Shown here piece by piece: positions 23,785 to 36,362 of a stretch of 64,000 nucleotides of DNA. Every line of letters begins with the position of its first letter. Positions within the stretch are counted from its first letter, which is position 1. This DNA comes from Ostrinia nubilalis. Taxonomy: Eukaryota > Arthropoda > Insecta > Lepidoptera > Crambidae. Where the stretch lies: the NCBI RefSeq assembly GCF_963855985.1, contig NC_087107.1, positions 2,232,001 through 2,296,000 of the forward strand. The letters run 5' to 3'. Both the position numbers and the translations under genes were made by a program. Under the pieces are notes generated by a model. The model saw nothing but the letters and a program-made list of their open reading frames with translations. It was not told where the DNA came from and did not search any database.

Positions 23785-25402
23785 AACCCTTTCACGCATA
23801 TGGGACACATTTGTCCCCGCATAGTTTTTACGATTTACAGTAATACTAGTTAAGTTAAACCCTTTGTAGTTAAATATTCTTAAATTTTATTATTATCTTT
23901 TATGATTATGCGCTATAAAGAATAAAAAACGCGATTCCTTGTGTAAAAAAATACTGGCACAAAATGTGAAAAAAAAAAATCGTTATACGTCAAAATTAAT
24001 TTTTTTTTTAATATTACTTAGCGGCTGTTTGGCCATTATTTTTCTTCCGATTTACATTCACTAATAAGTATAATTATCGTTTTATTACATATTTTCGATT
24101 TTCTTCGTATGTATAATGAATATTATGTAAAAATCTGTATTGGGACACGGGTGTCCCTATGTGCGTCAAAGGCAACTTGGTTCTTACTAAGGATATTGTT
24201 TGCCTCGTTATAATTTGTATGTTTATATTGACGTTTTATTTATAATTCATACATATTTTTTGTAAATCATTTGTCTTCAAATCGACTTGAAGAAATTTCG
24301 CTCAAAAAAGACGAAATTTAGAAGTCATGATGACTGAAAATAGTGACAACGAGGATGGTTTCCTCCCTGATAAAAGGGTGTCTACTGCTGGACAGAGGCT
24401 TCCCTGAGGATTTTCACAACAATCGTTCCTGTGCTGCTCGTATACATAAATGTGCATGAGCAGCACAGGAACATGAGGCCTGCCACACTGCGTCTTCCTA
24501 TCCGTGGGCGCCACTCGAGAATTTTTCTGCCCAAACGGCCCTGCCCATTGCCGCGAATGTTTGGTAATTATGCGGGCTATGTCTGTTACTTTTAGTCTCC
24601 TGCGGACTTCCTCATCACCCTTTGGGTGACTTTGAGTCTTCTCATAAGGCCCATAGTGAAGGAACACGTCTCCGTTCCGTGCGTCATCGCCGCCAAGCCA
24701 ACACACATTAGTCAGACTTTCAGTCAAAGGTCTTGAGACACTGCGGTATTTTGGATAAAAAGATGTCGCGAAGCCTCTCGGATGTTGTCCCCCCAAGTAA
24801 GATTCAACGATTGTAGTCATGGCATGGCTGAGACCTTGGAAGACCTAGAATCAATGCTCTATGGCCTCAGTACAGGCTTTCAATAAATGGGATTCAAAAT
24901 AAACATGGACATTGGAAAACACGAAAAAAATATGTCAAATATCCGTGTTACACGCACTCCTCTGCACGCTGGAGACTCTACACTCAAAGTTGTTCTTGAA
25001 ACAAACAGTTTAGTTAGGTAGGTCTAACTTCAAGAAAGAGGTCTATGATGAGATGAGGATCAAATATAAAAATACGTAAGATATGATGCTATCTATTTTA
25101 AATTTCTTATTATAAATATTAAAAATAAGCTTATTGATTAAATTTGATGTTCATTTTTAGTGTGATTTGTATTTATTTTGCAATAAAAGCGTAGAAGTAT
25201 TTTATTTTCAATATATGAGGGAATGTATACCTTAACGCATATAGGGACATACATATGTGTCCCCGACTGAAAAACACTGAAATACATAGCACTTATATTT
25301 TCTGTACTACTTTTATGTTAAATTAGACTAAAATAAATGGATATAACTAAAGAAAAAAGAATTTTATGGTTTGGAATAGTTATAAGCGTGTAAGGGTTAA
25401 AT
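23785..25402. mobile_element. Possible piggyBac-like non-autonomous element with internal RTE scrap
   Basis: Left end reads TTAAACCCTTTCACGC, right end GCGTGTAAGGGTTAA. Subterminal blocks of the GGGACACATTTGTCCCC kind occur near both ends. The TTAA flanks suggest piggyBac-type insertion, but one end is mutated. 24360-24700 is an RTE-like 3' fragment on the minus strand. No transposase is seen. Confidence 0.5.
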
Positions 25403-25644
25403 AACATTATGAATAATAATTCAATAATATAATCATTCAATCGATATACTACTGAGGTCATTCTGCCTCCTTCCAAAGGTTGCTGTGCCCTAACTGGGTC
25501 CACATTGATCTGCTTGAATTATAACCTAAATGCTAATGTGGTGAAGCAATAAAGTATTGAGTATTGAGTAATAACATAAACTTATTTAGCCAGCTCAAAT
25601 GTTCTAATAAGAAAATATCTAATGATTGTCTGTTTGTGTAACTA

Positions 25645-25842
25645 TCTATATAAATAAAAATGAATTGATGTTCGTTAGTCTGATTAAAACTCGAGAACGG
25701 CTGGGCCGATTGAGCTGATTTTGGTTTTAAAATGTTTGTCGTAGTCCTGGGTAGGTCTAAACGGTGAGTAAATACGCGCGCGATTTTGTTTTTCTGTGAC
25801 AGACAAAATTCCACGCGGGCAAAGCCGCGGGCGAAAAGCTAG
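25645..25842 (+). mobile_element. Helitron-like (Lep1-type) element
   Basis: Starts TCTATATAAATAAAAATGAA after A, ends GCGAAAAGCTAG before T, with a GC-rich hairpin (CGCGGGCAAAGCCGCGGGCG) just before the end. Confidence 0.75.
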
Positions 25843-25874
25843 TGTATAATATAAATTTATTTAGCAAGCTCAAA

Positions 25875-26083
25875 TCTATACTAATATTATAAATGCGAAA
25901 GTAACTCTGTCTGTCTTGCTTTCACGCCTAAACAACTGAACCGATTTTGATGCGATTTGGTATAGAGATAGTTTGGGTCCCGGGAAAGGACATAGGATAG
26001 TTTTTAATACTGATTTTTTAATCTAGGACGCGCGCGATAAAGTTTTCCTGTGAATTCCACACGGGCAAAGCCGGAAAGCTGTC
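25875..26083 (+). mobile_element. Helitron-like (Lep1-type) element, decayed 3' end
   Basis: Starts TCTATACTAATATTATAAAT after A. The terminal hairpin is reduced and the CTAG end is degraded. Confidence 0.65.
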
Positions 26084-26099
26084 TAATGATGATGTTTGT

Positions 26100-26590
26100 T
26101 TGTGTAACTGTTACGGTTCATGTGATAAATTGAAAATTATTAATAATAACCGGTTATTATGGATAATTACCGACAGTCGCGGTAAAAGTCATAAATTAAT
26201 CACGTTTAACAGTGATTATTTAATAATGCAACCTTAGTACTAACAAATTTCATAAAAGAGAACAACATCTTGTGTACGTGCTTGTGTACAGCCAAACTTT
26301 TGAACGTTTTGATATCATATATTAATATAATTTGGCATAATGAGTTTGGAATGTTTCTTGCATAATATTACTTTTCCATGATGCCTATAACATAATGTTT
26401 TGATTTAAAGTGAAAAATAGGTTAAGGTGCGGCGGGGGTGGCCCTTGGGCCACCCCTAAGCCGCCTATTTAGTTTTATACACACATAAATGACCTCATAT
26501 TAATCACATTTACCAAATCATGCGGTAATTATTCATAATAACCGGCGATTATTCATAATTTTCACATTTATCACTTTCTCCGTAACATAA
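26100..26590. mobile_element. Inverted-repeat element with GTTACGG ends
   Basis: The ends carry GTTACGG/CCGTAAC and long subterminal inverted repeats with ATTATTAATAATAACCGG-like cores. A short perfect palindrome, GGGTGGCCCTTGGGCCACCC, lies at about 26438-26457. No coding frame. Confidence 0.6.
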
Positions 26591-26599
26591 CTATTTTAA

Positions 26600-28060
26600 A
26601 TCCATAAGAAGATTTGGAATCTTTTAAGTGGGTAGCCTGCTTTTTCAGCAACAGAAACGTTATCATTTGTAATTGCTAAAAGCTCTTTATTAGTATTATT
26701 AGGTATTCGATTCTAATATGACTCATTTGTACATGAGTTTGTGAACATTTCAGTATTACAAAGATTTTCTAATGTTCGCTAGCAAGCTGACTCATGTTTT
26801 CTCATTCATTCAAATAACTAAAACGTTTGTGATGCATTTAGGCAATCACAATACGTAAATGACAAAGCTTGTTGTCAGTGTAAACAGTGCTTTATTTATG
26901 AAAATTAATAGCTTGAAATTTATAAAGATGTACATACTCTATAATTTGAAATAAAGATATATTTTGCGAGATAATAGAAGGTATTTTAGTAAATTTAGTA
27001 GTCATCAGCAAATCAAAAATAACACAGAGAAGTGTCCTGTTCTAACAGAGATGGAATGTTATTATTGCACCACTGTTATCCAAAATACAAACGAATAATC
27101 AAGTACACACTCCTAAATATTTATCAACACGATTGTAACTCAATGAAATTAAATTAACCTACCATTTTCGCAAATATTGTGTTGATAACAGGTGATATCA
27201 CTACACTATCGCGTAAGAACTGTCGTGACTAAAATTATCTTGACTTATTAGACACTTCTAATGATCAGCGCGGGTTCGCCAGCCCATTCAATTTCTAAAC
27301 AATCCATTTCGAGCAACTCTCTCCTTTTTGTTTACATTAATATTCGTGAACAATCACCCGTGAGAGCAGCTGAATCACACTTTTTTGTAAACAACCATAT
27401 ACCTGTTAGCTTATATTGCCGTAATTTATAGGAAAATTCAGTAAAATAAACCACTGTACCTTGAAATCTACTGCCGGTTGAGCTCACACGTAGTCAAATC
27501 ACTCTCACGATAGAAATCTAACACATAAATGTATGAAATCACGTTTATATTGTAAAAATATTAGTTCAAAAGCAAGTTTCGTCTAAATATTGCCAATTTT
27601 GACCGAGAAATTCATACAATTTTGCAAATAAAATTAGTAGGACGACCACAGGGCGACCCTCCTCGATGCGTCACTTGCTCAGAATGACATTGACATTTTA
27701 CATTTTTGACTTTGACTTATGATGGTTCTCTATACGCAGATTTTGGTTTAACAAATTAATTGTAAAAATATATATATTTTTGCTATAGTCCTACTAAAAA
27801 CTCAATAAATACAAATTAAAAATACTTGATAGTTGTACGGTCTCAGTGTTAACTATCCATTTCCGTTTTTGATCTCGCTCTCACCAAATGGTGATTCTTT
27901 GTGATAGAACGAGACATGACCGGCAATAGGCAGTTAACACAATATAGAGGAATTTAATTCCACCTTTAATGAATGAGTTAACACCATGTTAGATAACACT
28001 GTGTTGCCGAAAGTACAAAATTTTATGTAGAAATCACAAACCTACTGTAAACAGAATTGG
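26600..28060. other. AT-rich upstream DNA of cortactin, no gene seen
   Basis: May contain the non-coding 5' exon and promoter of cortactin. A donor-like sequence on the minus strand, TTTCAAG|GTACAG, is present near 27465, but no transcription start can be assigned from sequence alone. Confidence 0.4.
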
Positions 28061-28239
28061 ATTTCATCCAGGGCCGGATCTACCTATGGGCTGATTGGGC
28101 TGCAGCCCAGGGCCCCGGGGTTACAAGGGGCCCCCAGATCCCGCTAAAAAGTAGGCCATAATTTGAAAAAAAAAATAGTCTGTAAAGTCGGTTTACAACG
28201 TTGACAACGTCATAAGAAATATTGATTAAAAAGTTTCAT

Positions 28240-29313
28240 ACATTTTTGGTCCAAAATCAAAAGTGCCGGCCAACAAAAAAAAGTGCTGTATACTGACAGA
28301 ATACGTCTGCCTTAGCATTTGTTACTATGGCCACAGAATAATAATAAGTACTACGTACAGAAGTTTTACTTCGCGAAGGTATTTTAAAAAATGTATGCTC
28401 AATGTCATTAACAATATGGTGTAATTTAGCCTGTCTCAAGAGTCAAGCACCATTTTGTTGACAAACGTCAGTGATCGGCACTGCGCCGAAGCTATAGGGC
28501 TGACTTCGGTAAAATGATGTGACGTGAGGTGCCAAACTGCGGAAAATGGCGGAGGAAATACATGATTTAGCATGAATTATCATGAATAATATTAACTAAT
28601 TATTTACCTCTCAGTGTCTTGAGGCAACTTAAAAAAGTACATTCTGTGTTTTTATTATTATTTAGGCAGTTAAATACTGCATAGTATTTTAGTACACCAT
28701 TTTCTTTATTTTCTTTCATCATACACAAGAATACGCGTGCGTGAGTCAATGTTCGCTCGTATGTGAGGCCTTGTCGAATAGTATCTTGTAGGTGGGCCAT
28801 CGTGCGTGTTTTGTTTTCGATGTAAACTCGCGGAGATGAACATAATATTAACTAATTATTTACCTCTCAGTGTCTTGAGGCAACTTAAAAAAGTACATTC
28901 TGTGTTTTTATTATTATTTAGGCAGTTAAATACTGCATAGTATTTTAGTACACCATTTTCTTTATTTTCTTTCATCATACACAAGAATACGCGTGCGTGA
29001 GTCAATGTTCGCTCGTATGTAAGGCCTTGTCGAATAGTATCTTGTAGGTGGGCCATCGTGCGTGTTTTGTTTTCGATGTAAACTCGCGGAGATGAACAGG
29101 CCTGCTATGGCACCAAAGCTGTAGCACCACTGTGCATCGAGTATTTGAGATCTAAAAGTCATCGACGATTCATACATTTTTTGTTCAAAATCAAAAGTGT
29201 CGACTAGTAAAAAAAAAGCTGTATTCAGACAGAATGCGTCCGCCTTAACATTTGTTACTATGGCACCAAAGCTGTAGCACCAGTGTGCGTCGAGTTTTTG
29301 AGATCTAAAATTC

Positions 29314-29344
<31 letters not shown>

Positions 29345-29720
29345 ATTTTTTTATTTTTTTTTTTTTTATCTACGATTCATACATTTTTTGTTCAAAATCA
29401 AAATGTTGGTCAATAAAAAAAGTGCTGTATTCTGACAGAACACGTCCGCCTTAGCATTTGTTACTATGGCACCACTGCTGTAGCACCACTGTGCGTCAAG
29501 TATTTGAGATCTAAAATTCATCGACGATTCATTTTGTTCAAAGTCAAAAGTGTCGGCCAATAAAAAAAAGTGCTGTATTCTGACAGAATACGTCCGCCTT
29601 ATCATTTGTTACTATGACACCAAAGCTGTAGCACCACTGTGCGTCGTAGTATTTGAGATCAAAGTCATCCACGTTTCATATATTTTTGGTGCATAATCAA
29701 AAAGTGCTGGCCAAAAAATA
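28240..29720. repeat. Diverged tandem subrepeat inside the hAT element
   Basis: Units of roughly 190 bp contain 'tttgttactatggcac' and 'gctgtagcaccactgtgcg' blocks, at about 28310, 29110, 29260, 29460 and 29610. An inverted copy is at 30550-30665. A poly-T run occupies 29316-29367. Confidence 0.7.
28592..29098. repeat. 256-bp tandem duplication, nearly identical
   Basis: Two adjacent copies start at about 28592 and 28848 and differ by very few bases (for example tgtgaggcc versus tgtaaggcc). They give the same 66-codon frame on the minus strand, which I do not regard as a gene. Confidence 0.85.
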
Positions 29721-29919
29721 ATGTGCTGTATTCTGAGAGAACACACACGGCAACTTCGCCCTCGGTACTAAAGAAATAAACCGACAGGGAACGACACACG
29801 CGAGACCAGCGGTGAAGGGTTGAGGGAGGGGTGTGTGGTCGGTCTCCGGTTCAAGCCAAGTCAGTCGGCCACTAAACTCCTAGTCCTGTCATGTAACACT
29901 GTTGAAGGGTGTGTCGCCT

Positions 29920-30060
29920 GTTAGGGCACTGGCCACACGACCTTCAAGTGCGCTGCTGGCATTGACCGCAGTGGACTGTTTCCGCTGCGGTGAAGGGGGC
30001 CATAAGGCCAAAGTTTGCTCGGTCCAAGTTCTCCGCTGCTTATTATGTGCTCCGGGCTTG
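29920..30060 (+). pseudogene. Remnant of non-LTR retrotransposon ORF1 with CCHC zinc knuckle
   Basis: The plus-strand frame reads AVDCFRCGEGGHKAKVC, a C-x2-C-x4-H-x4-C knuckle at 29977-30018. RCLLC, a possible start of a further knuckle, and a stop codon follow. R1/Jockey-type ORF1 proteins carry such knuckles. The frame is short and broken. Confidence 0.6.
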
Positions 30061-30423
30061 TAGGGCCGGGAGGGGCTGTGGTAGAGAAGGCTTTGTCCGG
30101 AACCCCACAGTTTCCTGCCACTAAGGCGAGCGACGGAGTACCAAGGTCTTTTAGTGGGTATGCCTCGTCCTTCAGACCCTGTCCCCGCAGGGTAGGTGTG
30201 CGATTCAACGCATTTTTACCCGTAAAAAAAGGGTTGTGGTGCGGTGCGGCGGTGTGCCCATTGTATTCTATGGTGGTAGGGTAAGGCTATTGGTTTAATT
30301 CCTAGAAGTGATAAGCTGCGTCTAGTTTTAACATTCCTTTTTATTGTTTGTAGGTACTCATGGTGCATTTTTGGGGTATGCAGTGTATATGAATGACAAT
30401 AAGTACATCGTGTTAACTGTGTT

Positions 30424-30494
30424 AAGTATCTTGGCGAAACACGGCGTTTTTAATATGTTTTATATTAAAAACGCCATGTTTCGACAAGATACTT
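30424..30494. repeat. 71-nt near-perfect hairpin
   Basis: Two arms of about 33 nt (AAGTATCTTGGCGAAACACG.. and its complement with two changes) enclose a loop of about 4 nt. It lies inside the hAT composite. Confidence 0.75.
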
Positions 30495-30689
30495 CATTTG
30501 TTTTAGTAAATAGTTTAATCGTAAATGTTAAAAAGACAGACTTTTAGAACTCAAATACTACGATACACAGTGGTGCTACAGCTTTGGTGCCATAGTAACA
30601 AATGCTAAGGTGGACGTGTTCTATCAGAATACAGCACTTTTATTTTTTGGCCGGCACTTTTGATTTTGGATCAAAATGGATGATGTCCT

Positions 30690-33600
30690 TTTTGAGATAT
30701 TTTTTTAATTGTTTTCTTCCAATTACTTCTTGTAAAGAAAACATAATAACTTTTAAACTAAGAGGTATTATATCCTGATAAAATTAAAACAGTAATAATG
30801 CTAAATAACAGGCGATACTAAAAAAAATACATAAAATACTCAGAAAATGGCAACAAATAATAAAAAAATGATACATTTTGAGAAAAATCTGCATTTTAAT
30901 TCGTGTTTTTTTTGGTTATTTGATAAATTTCTCCAAATAATGCCCCCATAACAGGTTGTTTTTATTACTTTGTGTTATTTTTTATCGTATTATAGTAGGG
31001 AATTTAGTGCAATGATTTGTATGGAGACCCCTCCACTTTGGTATAGAAGGCTCATTTTTGCACCAGTTGTTCTTTGGGTGCTCCTGAGTAGATTTCCGTC
31101 GGTAGACATCGGGAGCCCCCCCTGTGGTAGCAGGGGGAGGGGGGGCAAGTTTCCTTCTGCCGCGCTTCACTTTAAGGCCCATATCTTTAAAACTATGGGT
31201 ATTAGGGCAAGTGTGGTGTCATTTTCGGATAATTAAAGGATGGCGAATTCATTTCTAGAACAAACTTTTTGCCTTTTCATACAAAAAAATAGAAATATTG
31301 AGTAAAATTCACAAAAACCAAAAAGTATTTTTTTAAATAAACGTCGTTTACTTTTAAACCATTGGAGATAAACTAATAAAAAAAATATGTCCTGAAAGCT
31401 ACATTTATCAGGATTATAAATATATACCATTGTATAGTACTTTTTCCGAAAAAAGGAGGTGAAAAAAAATTTTTCTTCAGGACACAGCGGGCGAATTTTA
31501 ATGCGCGTCGGAAAAAAATATTTATTTTATCCATTAATTCATACTATTTGGTTCATAAGCAAGTAAAGATTATTATTTTATAATTTATTTAGAGTTTCTG
31601 GCACATCATGCTACCATGATTTGTATTTTTTCTTCAATTAATTTTGAACTCTATGTGTAAGTCATAAGGTTGAAAATAGTTTCAATACATTTTATTATTG
31701 AAAATATCATAAGAAGAAAGCACTAAATAAAGAACTTGAATTTGTCTAAACGTCTAATGATTATTATTAGTATTTTAATTAACATTTTTATTTCTACATA
31801 CTATTGTACCAGTGATTTAACGGAAAGGTAAGTGTGAGGAAAGTGAGGATTGATATTATCATAGTACGGGAGATTATTTTTAGCACAAAGGCTACGACTG
31901 TGACCATTATATGTAGTTGTTTTTTCAGACAGCACCAGCTTCTGTACTACTTCTTGCACTAACATCTCACCTTTTCCAGGCAAGCTTCGGCAGCTACGGG
32001 TAATTGGTCCATGTAGGCTCCATGTTGCTATCGATTCTGGTCCACCCCCAACCAGTCAAGTAAAGGGAAGCCTGAGTCGGTTGCTTGCAACTGACCCTAT
32101 ACGCGAACCCCTTGAACCAACTAAATTTTAAATAACTTAAAAAAATCATAAGGACATAATTACTGCCCTTGATATACTGATACAAAACTGCCTAGGTTGA
32201 TGGGCACTTACAGCACTCGTTCATAGTCAAGCATGTAGTAATAGTAGGAGGTACTTGATCTAAAACAATACCAGTGGACTGAAAAAAACAGTGGATTGAG
32301 CTAATAAGTGGATAGATTATTGAACAAGGGACAACTAGAAAAGAGGACCAAAATCCCAACAGAACAGCCTAATCTGTTTTACTGACAGCTCCAAGCCAAG
32401 ATAGCCTGGCCTTGGGAACGGGACCGGGAGTCTACTGTAAACACTACGAACACAGTGAACGTTTAAGGAGGTTTGCTACAGTATTTCAAGCTGAATTCTA
32501 CGCTATAATTTATTATGTGTGCACTAAAAACAGGGGTGTAAAAACGCAATATTTACATCCTGGGCCACAGCCAGGCAGCACTCAAACAAAGCCATCGCCT
32601 CAGTAAAGGTTGAGTCTAGAATTATTCTAGATGCAATCTTAAAGATGAACAAACTCTGAAGGCATGACAAAGGGTCCCTGATGTGGGATACCTGGACATA
32701 CAAGGATCGAATGCAATGAGAGAGCCGACAGTCTAGCGAGACAAGGGTCAGAGACGATACCTATTGGGTCAAAACTGATAGTACCTTTATCTAAAAGCAT
32801 AGGTACCTTATGGCCATAGAGCCATATCCAAGAAGCACAGGGCTGAATGGGAAAGCTCCAACGATATAAGCCTCTCCAAATCATTCCTAAAGGGAAATAC
32901 AGGGTCATGGAAAACTTATCAAAGGTAGCCCAAGCAATTACAGGTACGCAAACTCGGCAATATGAAACGAACCACATGTCCCACAAAATGGGCCTAACAA
33001 CAGAAGCTCTCGAGCATGTGGAATACATGTGGGGTCCATGAAACACTTAATACTGTAAGGATGGGTCTGCTTGGGTCAGCATATCCGGCATCAGAAGACT
33101 ATTAGGTGGCTTTCACTTAGACGCTTAATTCACCTAACTAATGGATAGGATTTTTTTGGATGATAGGGAATAAAAAAGGGAGAATAAAGATCCTAATGGG
33201 TCGCTGTGGACTACGTTTAGGTGTGGCCATACATAAGATAACGCTCGCGATAAGGTTCGCGTATAGGATCAGTTGCAAGTAACCGACTCAGTCTTCCCTT
33301 TATGCGACTGGTTGGGGGTGGACCAGAGTCGATAGCAACATGGAGGCTACATACATGGACCAATTGACCAGCTGCCGAAGCTTGCCTGGAAAAGGTGAGA
33401 TGCTAGTGCAAGAAGTAGTACAGAAGCTGGTGATGTCTGAAAAAACAACTATAATGGTCACAGCCGTAGCCTTTGTGCTAAAAATAATCTCCCGTACTAT
33501 GATAATATCAATCCTCACTTTCCTCACACTTACCATTCCTTTAAGTCACTGGTACAATAGTATGTAGAAATAAAAATGTTAATTAAAATACTAATAATAA

Positions 33601-34917
33601 TCATTAGACGTTTAGACAAATTCAAGTTCTTTATTTAGTGCTTTCTTCTTATGATATTTTCAATAATAAAATGTATTTAAACTATTTTCAACCTTATGAC
33701 TTACACATAGAGTTCAAAATTAATTGAAGAAAAAATACAAATCATGGTAGCATGATGTGCCAGAAACTCTAAATTAATTCTAAAATAATAATCTTTACTT
33801 GCTTATGAACCAAATAGTATGAATTCTTGGATAAAAGAAATATTTTTTTCCGACGCGCATCAAAATTCGCCCGCTTTGTCCTGAAGAAAAAATTTTTTTC
33901 ACCTACTTTTTTCGAAAAAAGTACCATACAATGGTATATATTTATAATCCTGATAAATGTAGCTTTCAGGACATATTTTTTTTATTAGATTATCTCCAAT
34001 GGTTTAAAAGTAAACGACGTTTATTTAAAAAAATACTTTTTGGTTTTTGTGAATTTTACTCAATATTTCTATTTTTTTGTATGAAAAGGCAAAAAGTTTG
34101 TTCTAGAAATGAATTCGCCATCCTTTAATTATCCGAAAATGACACCACACTTGCCCTAATACCCATAGTTTTGAAGATATGGGCCTTAAAGTGAAGCGCG
34201 GCAGAAGGAAACTTGCCCCCCCTCCCCCTGCTACCACAGGGGGGGCTCCCGATGTCTACCGACGGAAATCTACTCAGGAGCACCCAAAGAACAACTGGTG
34301 CAAAAATGAGCCTTCTATACCAAAGTGGAGGGGTTCTTGCACTAAATTCCCTACTATTACCTTTGTAAAACTAAAAATCGCATGTCTCTATCCCTATCAC
34401 AACGTTTGCAATGATCGTTTGAACTAAGCCATTTTAGTTAAAATTAAAATTGTCTCTACCTGTAGCGGAGAATAATGTGGTGGCAGGCCTTTGTTCAAAC
34501 GATCATAGCAAATGTTGTGATAGGGATAGAGACTTCCGATTTTTGGTTTTACAAAATTAACACGATAGAGAATAATACAAAGTAATAAAAACCACCTGTT
34601 ATGGGGGCATTTTTTGGAGAAATTTATCAAATAACCAAAAGAACACAAATGTAAAAGCAGATTTTTTTCAAAAAGTATATTTTTTATTATTTTTTGTTGG
34701 CATTTTCTGGGTATTTTATGTATTTTTTAGTATCGCCTGTTATTTAGCATTATTACTGTTTTTATTTTATCAGGATATACCTCTTAGTTAAAAAGTTATT
34801 ACGTTTTCATTACAAGAAGTGATTGGCACAAAAAAAAAATTTGACCTCTTTTTTGTCGATAAAAATAGGTCTAGTTTCACCTATTTTCATATGTGCACTT
34901 TATCGTGACTTACACTG
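30690..34917. mobile_element. Large foldback element (long inverted repeat with 1.1-kb loop)
   Basis: The arms at about 30690-32120 and 33240-34830 are inverted copies of each other, and the loop is 32120-33240. The right terminus (34848-34917, ending TTACACTG before TA) matches the end of the smaller element at 52731-53834. The left terminus has lost about 85 bases. Confidence 0.8.
32345..33045 (+). pseudogene. Decayed RNase H and C-terminal remnant of a non-LTR retrotransposon
   Basis: Plus-strand pieces in different frames read TDSSK, GTGPGVYCKHYEHSERL, RFATVFQAEFYAI, then NERADSLARQGSET-like and ALEHVEYMWGP. The order fits the RNase H domain and tail of an R1/Jockey-type polymerase, broken by stops and frameshifts. 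It lies in the loop of the large foldback element. Confidence 0.6.
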
Positions 34918-35053
34918 TATGTATAAGAATAATATATCATTATAGAAACAGTTTTTTGGCATAATATGGCTATTAGTTGAGTACTAAGATAGGGGCCCTC
35001 AAGTAGTTTCAGCCCAGGGCCCCACAAATTCACGATCCGGCCCTGATTTCATC

Positions 35054-36362
35054 GGGGATTCTATAAAAAGTGTTTTTAATTAATTAATGCTGCAGTCACC
35101 GTGGGAATTTAGGAATTTATTTAATATTCGAAATTCGAAAAATGAAACACATAATTATGAAGAAGTTTTTATTTTTAATAAAATTACAAACAAGGCACTA
35201 TGGATTATAATGTTTTACTAAACGTAAAAATGAGAAACGCACTTGAATTTCAGGTATATTTTATGAATTTTCTCATTATTAATTTTGCTCGTGTTATTCC
35301 TCATTTTTAAATTTTATAATAACGCAAAGTTTTAAAGTAAATAATTAACTTTTAAATCACACATGCACATAATTTAGTATGTACCTAATAGTAATAATAA
35401 CACATAATAATAGTACCTACTTCGTTAAATAATATTTTAAGTGACTTGTGATGTGCAATTTTATAGAAGTACCTACCTACCATTTTGTAGGTAATCAACA
35501 ATGAACTCAATACCTTCAATAAAATCATGAAAAAAACACAGACGTTTAGTTAGTTACACACCGAAACTAAAGAAGTTAGTAAAAATATTATAACGAATAC
35601 CTACAAAAGATTTTTGTTTTTTTTATGTTTTTTTAATACATTGCATTAAAATTCGTTTAAATATTGCAATTACCTACCTATCTATTTTATTACCTGCTAT
35701 CACATTGAGCTTATTCATCTAAATGTTTACTTAATTTTAAGTGGCAGATGTTTAATAATAATCTACTTAGAATAACTAATAATAATTGTATATTTGCATC
35801 TAGTAACTGAATTCATTTTACCAATATATTTTCCTTAGTTTAAATGGGAGTGCAATTAAAATGGATTTGGCTTACTGTCAAACTGGATTTTGGATATTGA
35901 ATGCACAAACGGTAGTCAATGATCATGGAAAATACACAATCTATCATACCCTTCATGATAAAAAGTTTCTCATATCGAACAACTAGTAATGAATTTCCAT
36001 ACTAAACCGTCATACAATAATTATTTAATTTACCTACATGCCGACAACGAAATTGAAGGAACCTATAAAATGCATGCTATTATTATTTTGATTTCTCTCA
36101 CATTTAAAATAAATAACTTATTTATTTCATATCAGCCTCTCCATAGCTCTACTCACATGGCTTTCAGTGCATAAAAAATACCTATTATGTTGATACTTAT
36201 TTGAAAAGATGGTTCTTGAAAAAATAGAACAGTAAAAACTATTGTTTTAAAAATTACTCATTTGATGAGTTGAAAGAAACAAAATATTGATCTGGTTGTA
36301 TAAAAACATTTGATCTAGAATTTTGATAAAAAAACTATCAACAAAAACAGAATTCTTAGACA
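35054..36362. other. AT-rich intergenic DNA and ACSS3 3' UTR
   Basis: No gene seen. A minus-strand AATAAA at 36121-36126, about 240 bases past the ACSS3 stop, is a plausible polyadenylation signal. Confidence 0.5.

Larger units (their letters stand above)
28069..35045. mobile_element. Composite hAT-type element, 8-bp target duplication
   Basis: The ends are CAGGGCCGGATC at 28069 and GATCCGGCCCTG at 35045, each followed inward by a GGGCCCC-rich segment. ATTTCATC is duplicated exactly at 28061-28068 and 35046-35053. The 6977-bp interior has no recognisable hAT transposase. It holds tandem subrepeats (28240-29700), a gag-like zinc knuckle, a hairpin, a 1.4-1.7 kb inverted repeat (30690-34917) and RNase H remains. 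Confidence 0.8.

Noticed and set aside
24302..24820. 172-codon minus-strand frame as a gene
   Set aside because: It contains the RTE-like C-terminal pattern EVRRRLKVTDIARI and belongs to a transposon fragment.
28600..29056. Twin 66-codon minus-strand frames
   Set aside because: They are identical because of the tandem duplication; the sequence has no recognisable domain and sits in a decayed transposon.
32639..33046. 135-codon minus-strand frame
   Set aside because: It is antisense to the RNase H and tail remains of a retrotransposon read on the plus strand.
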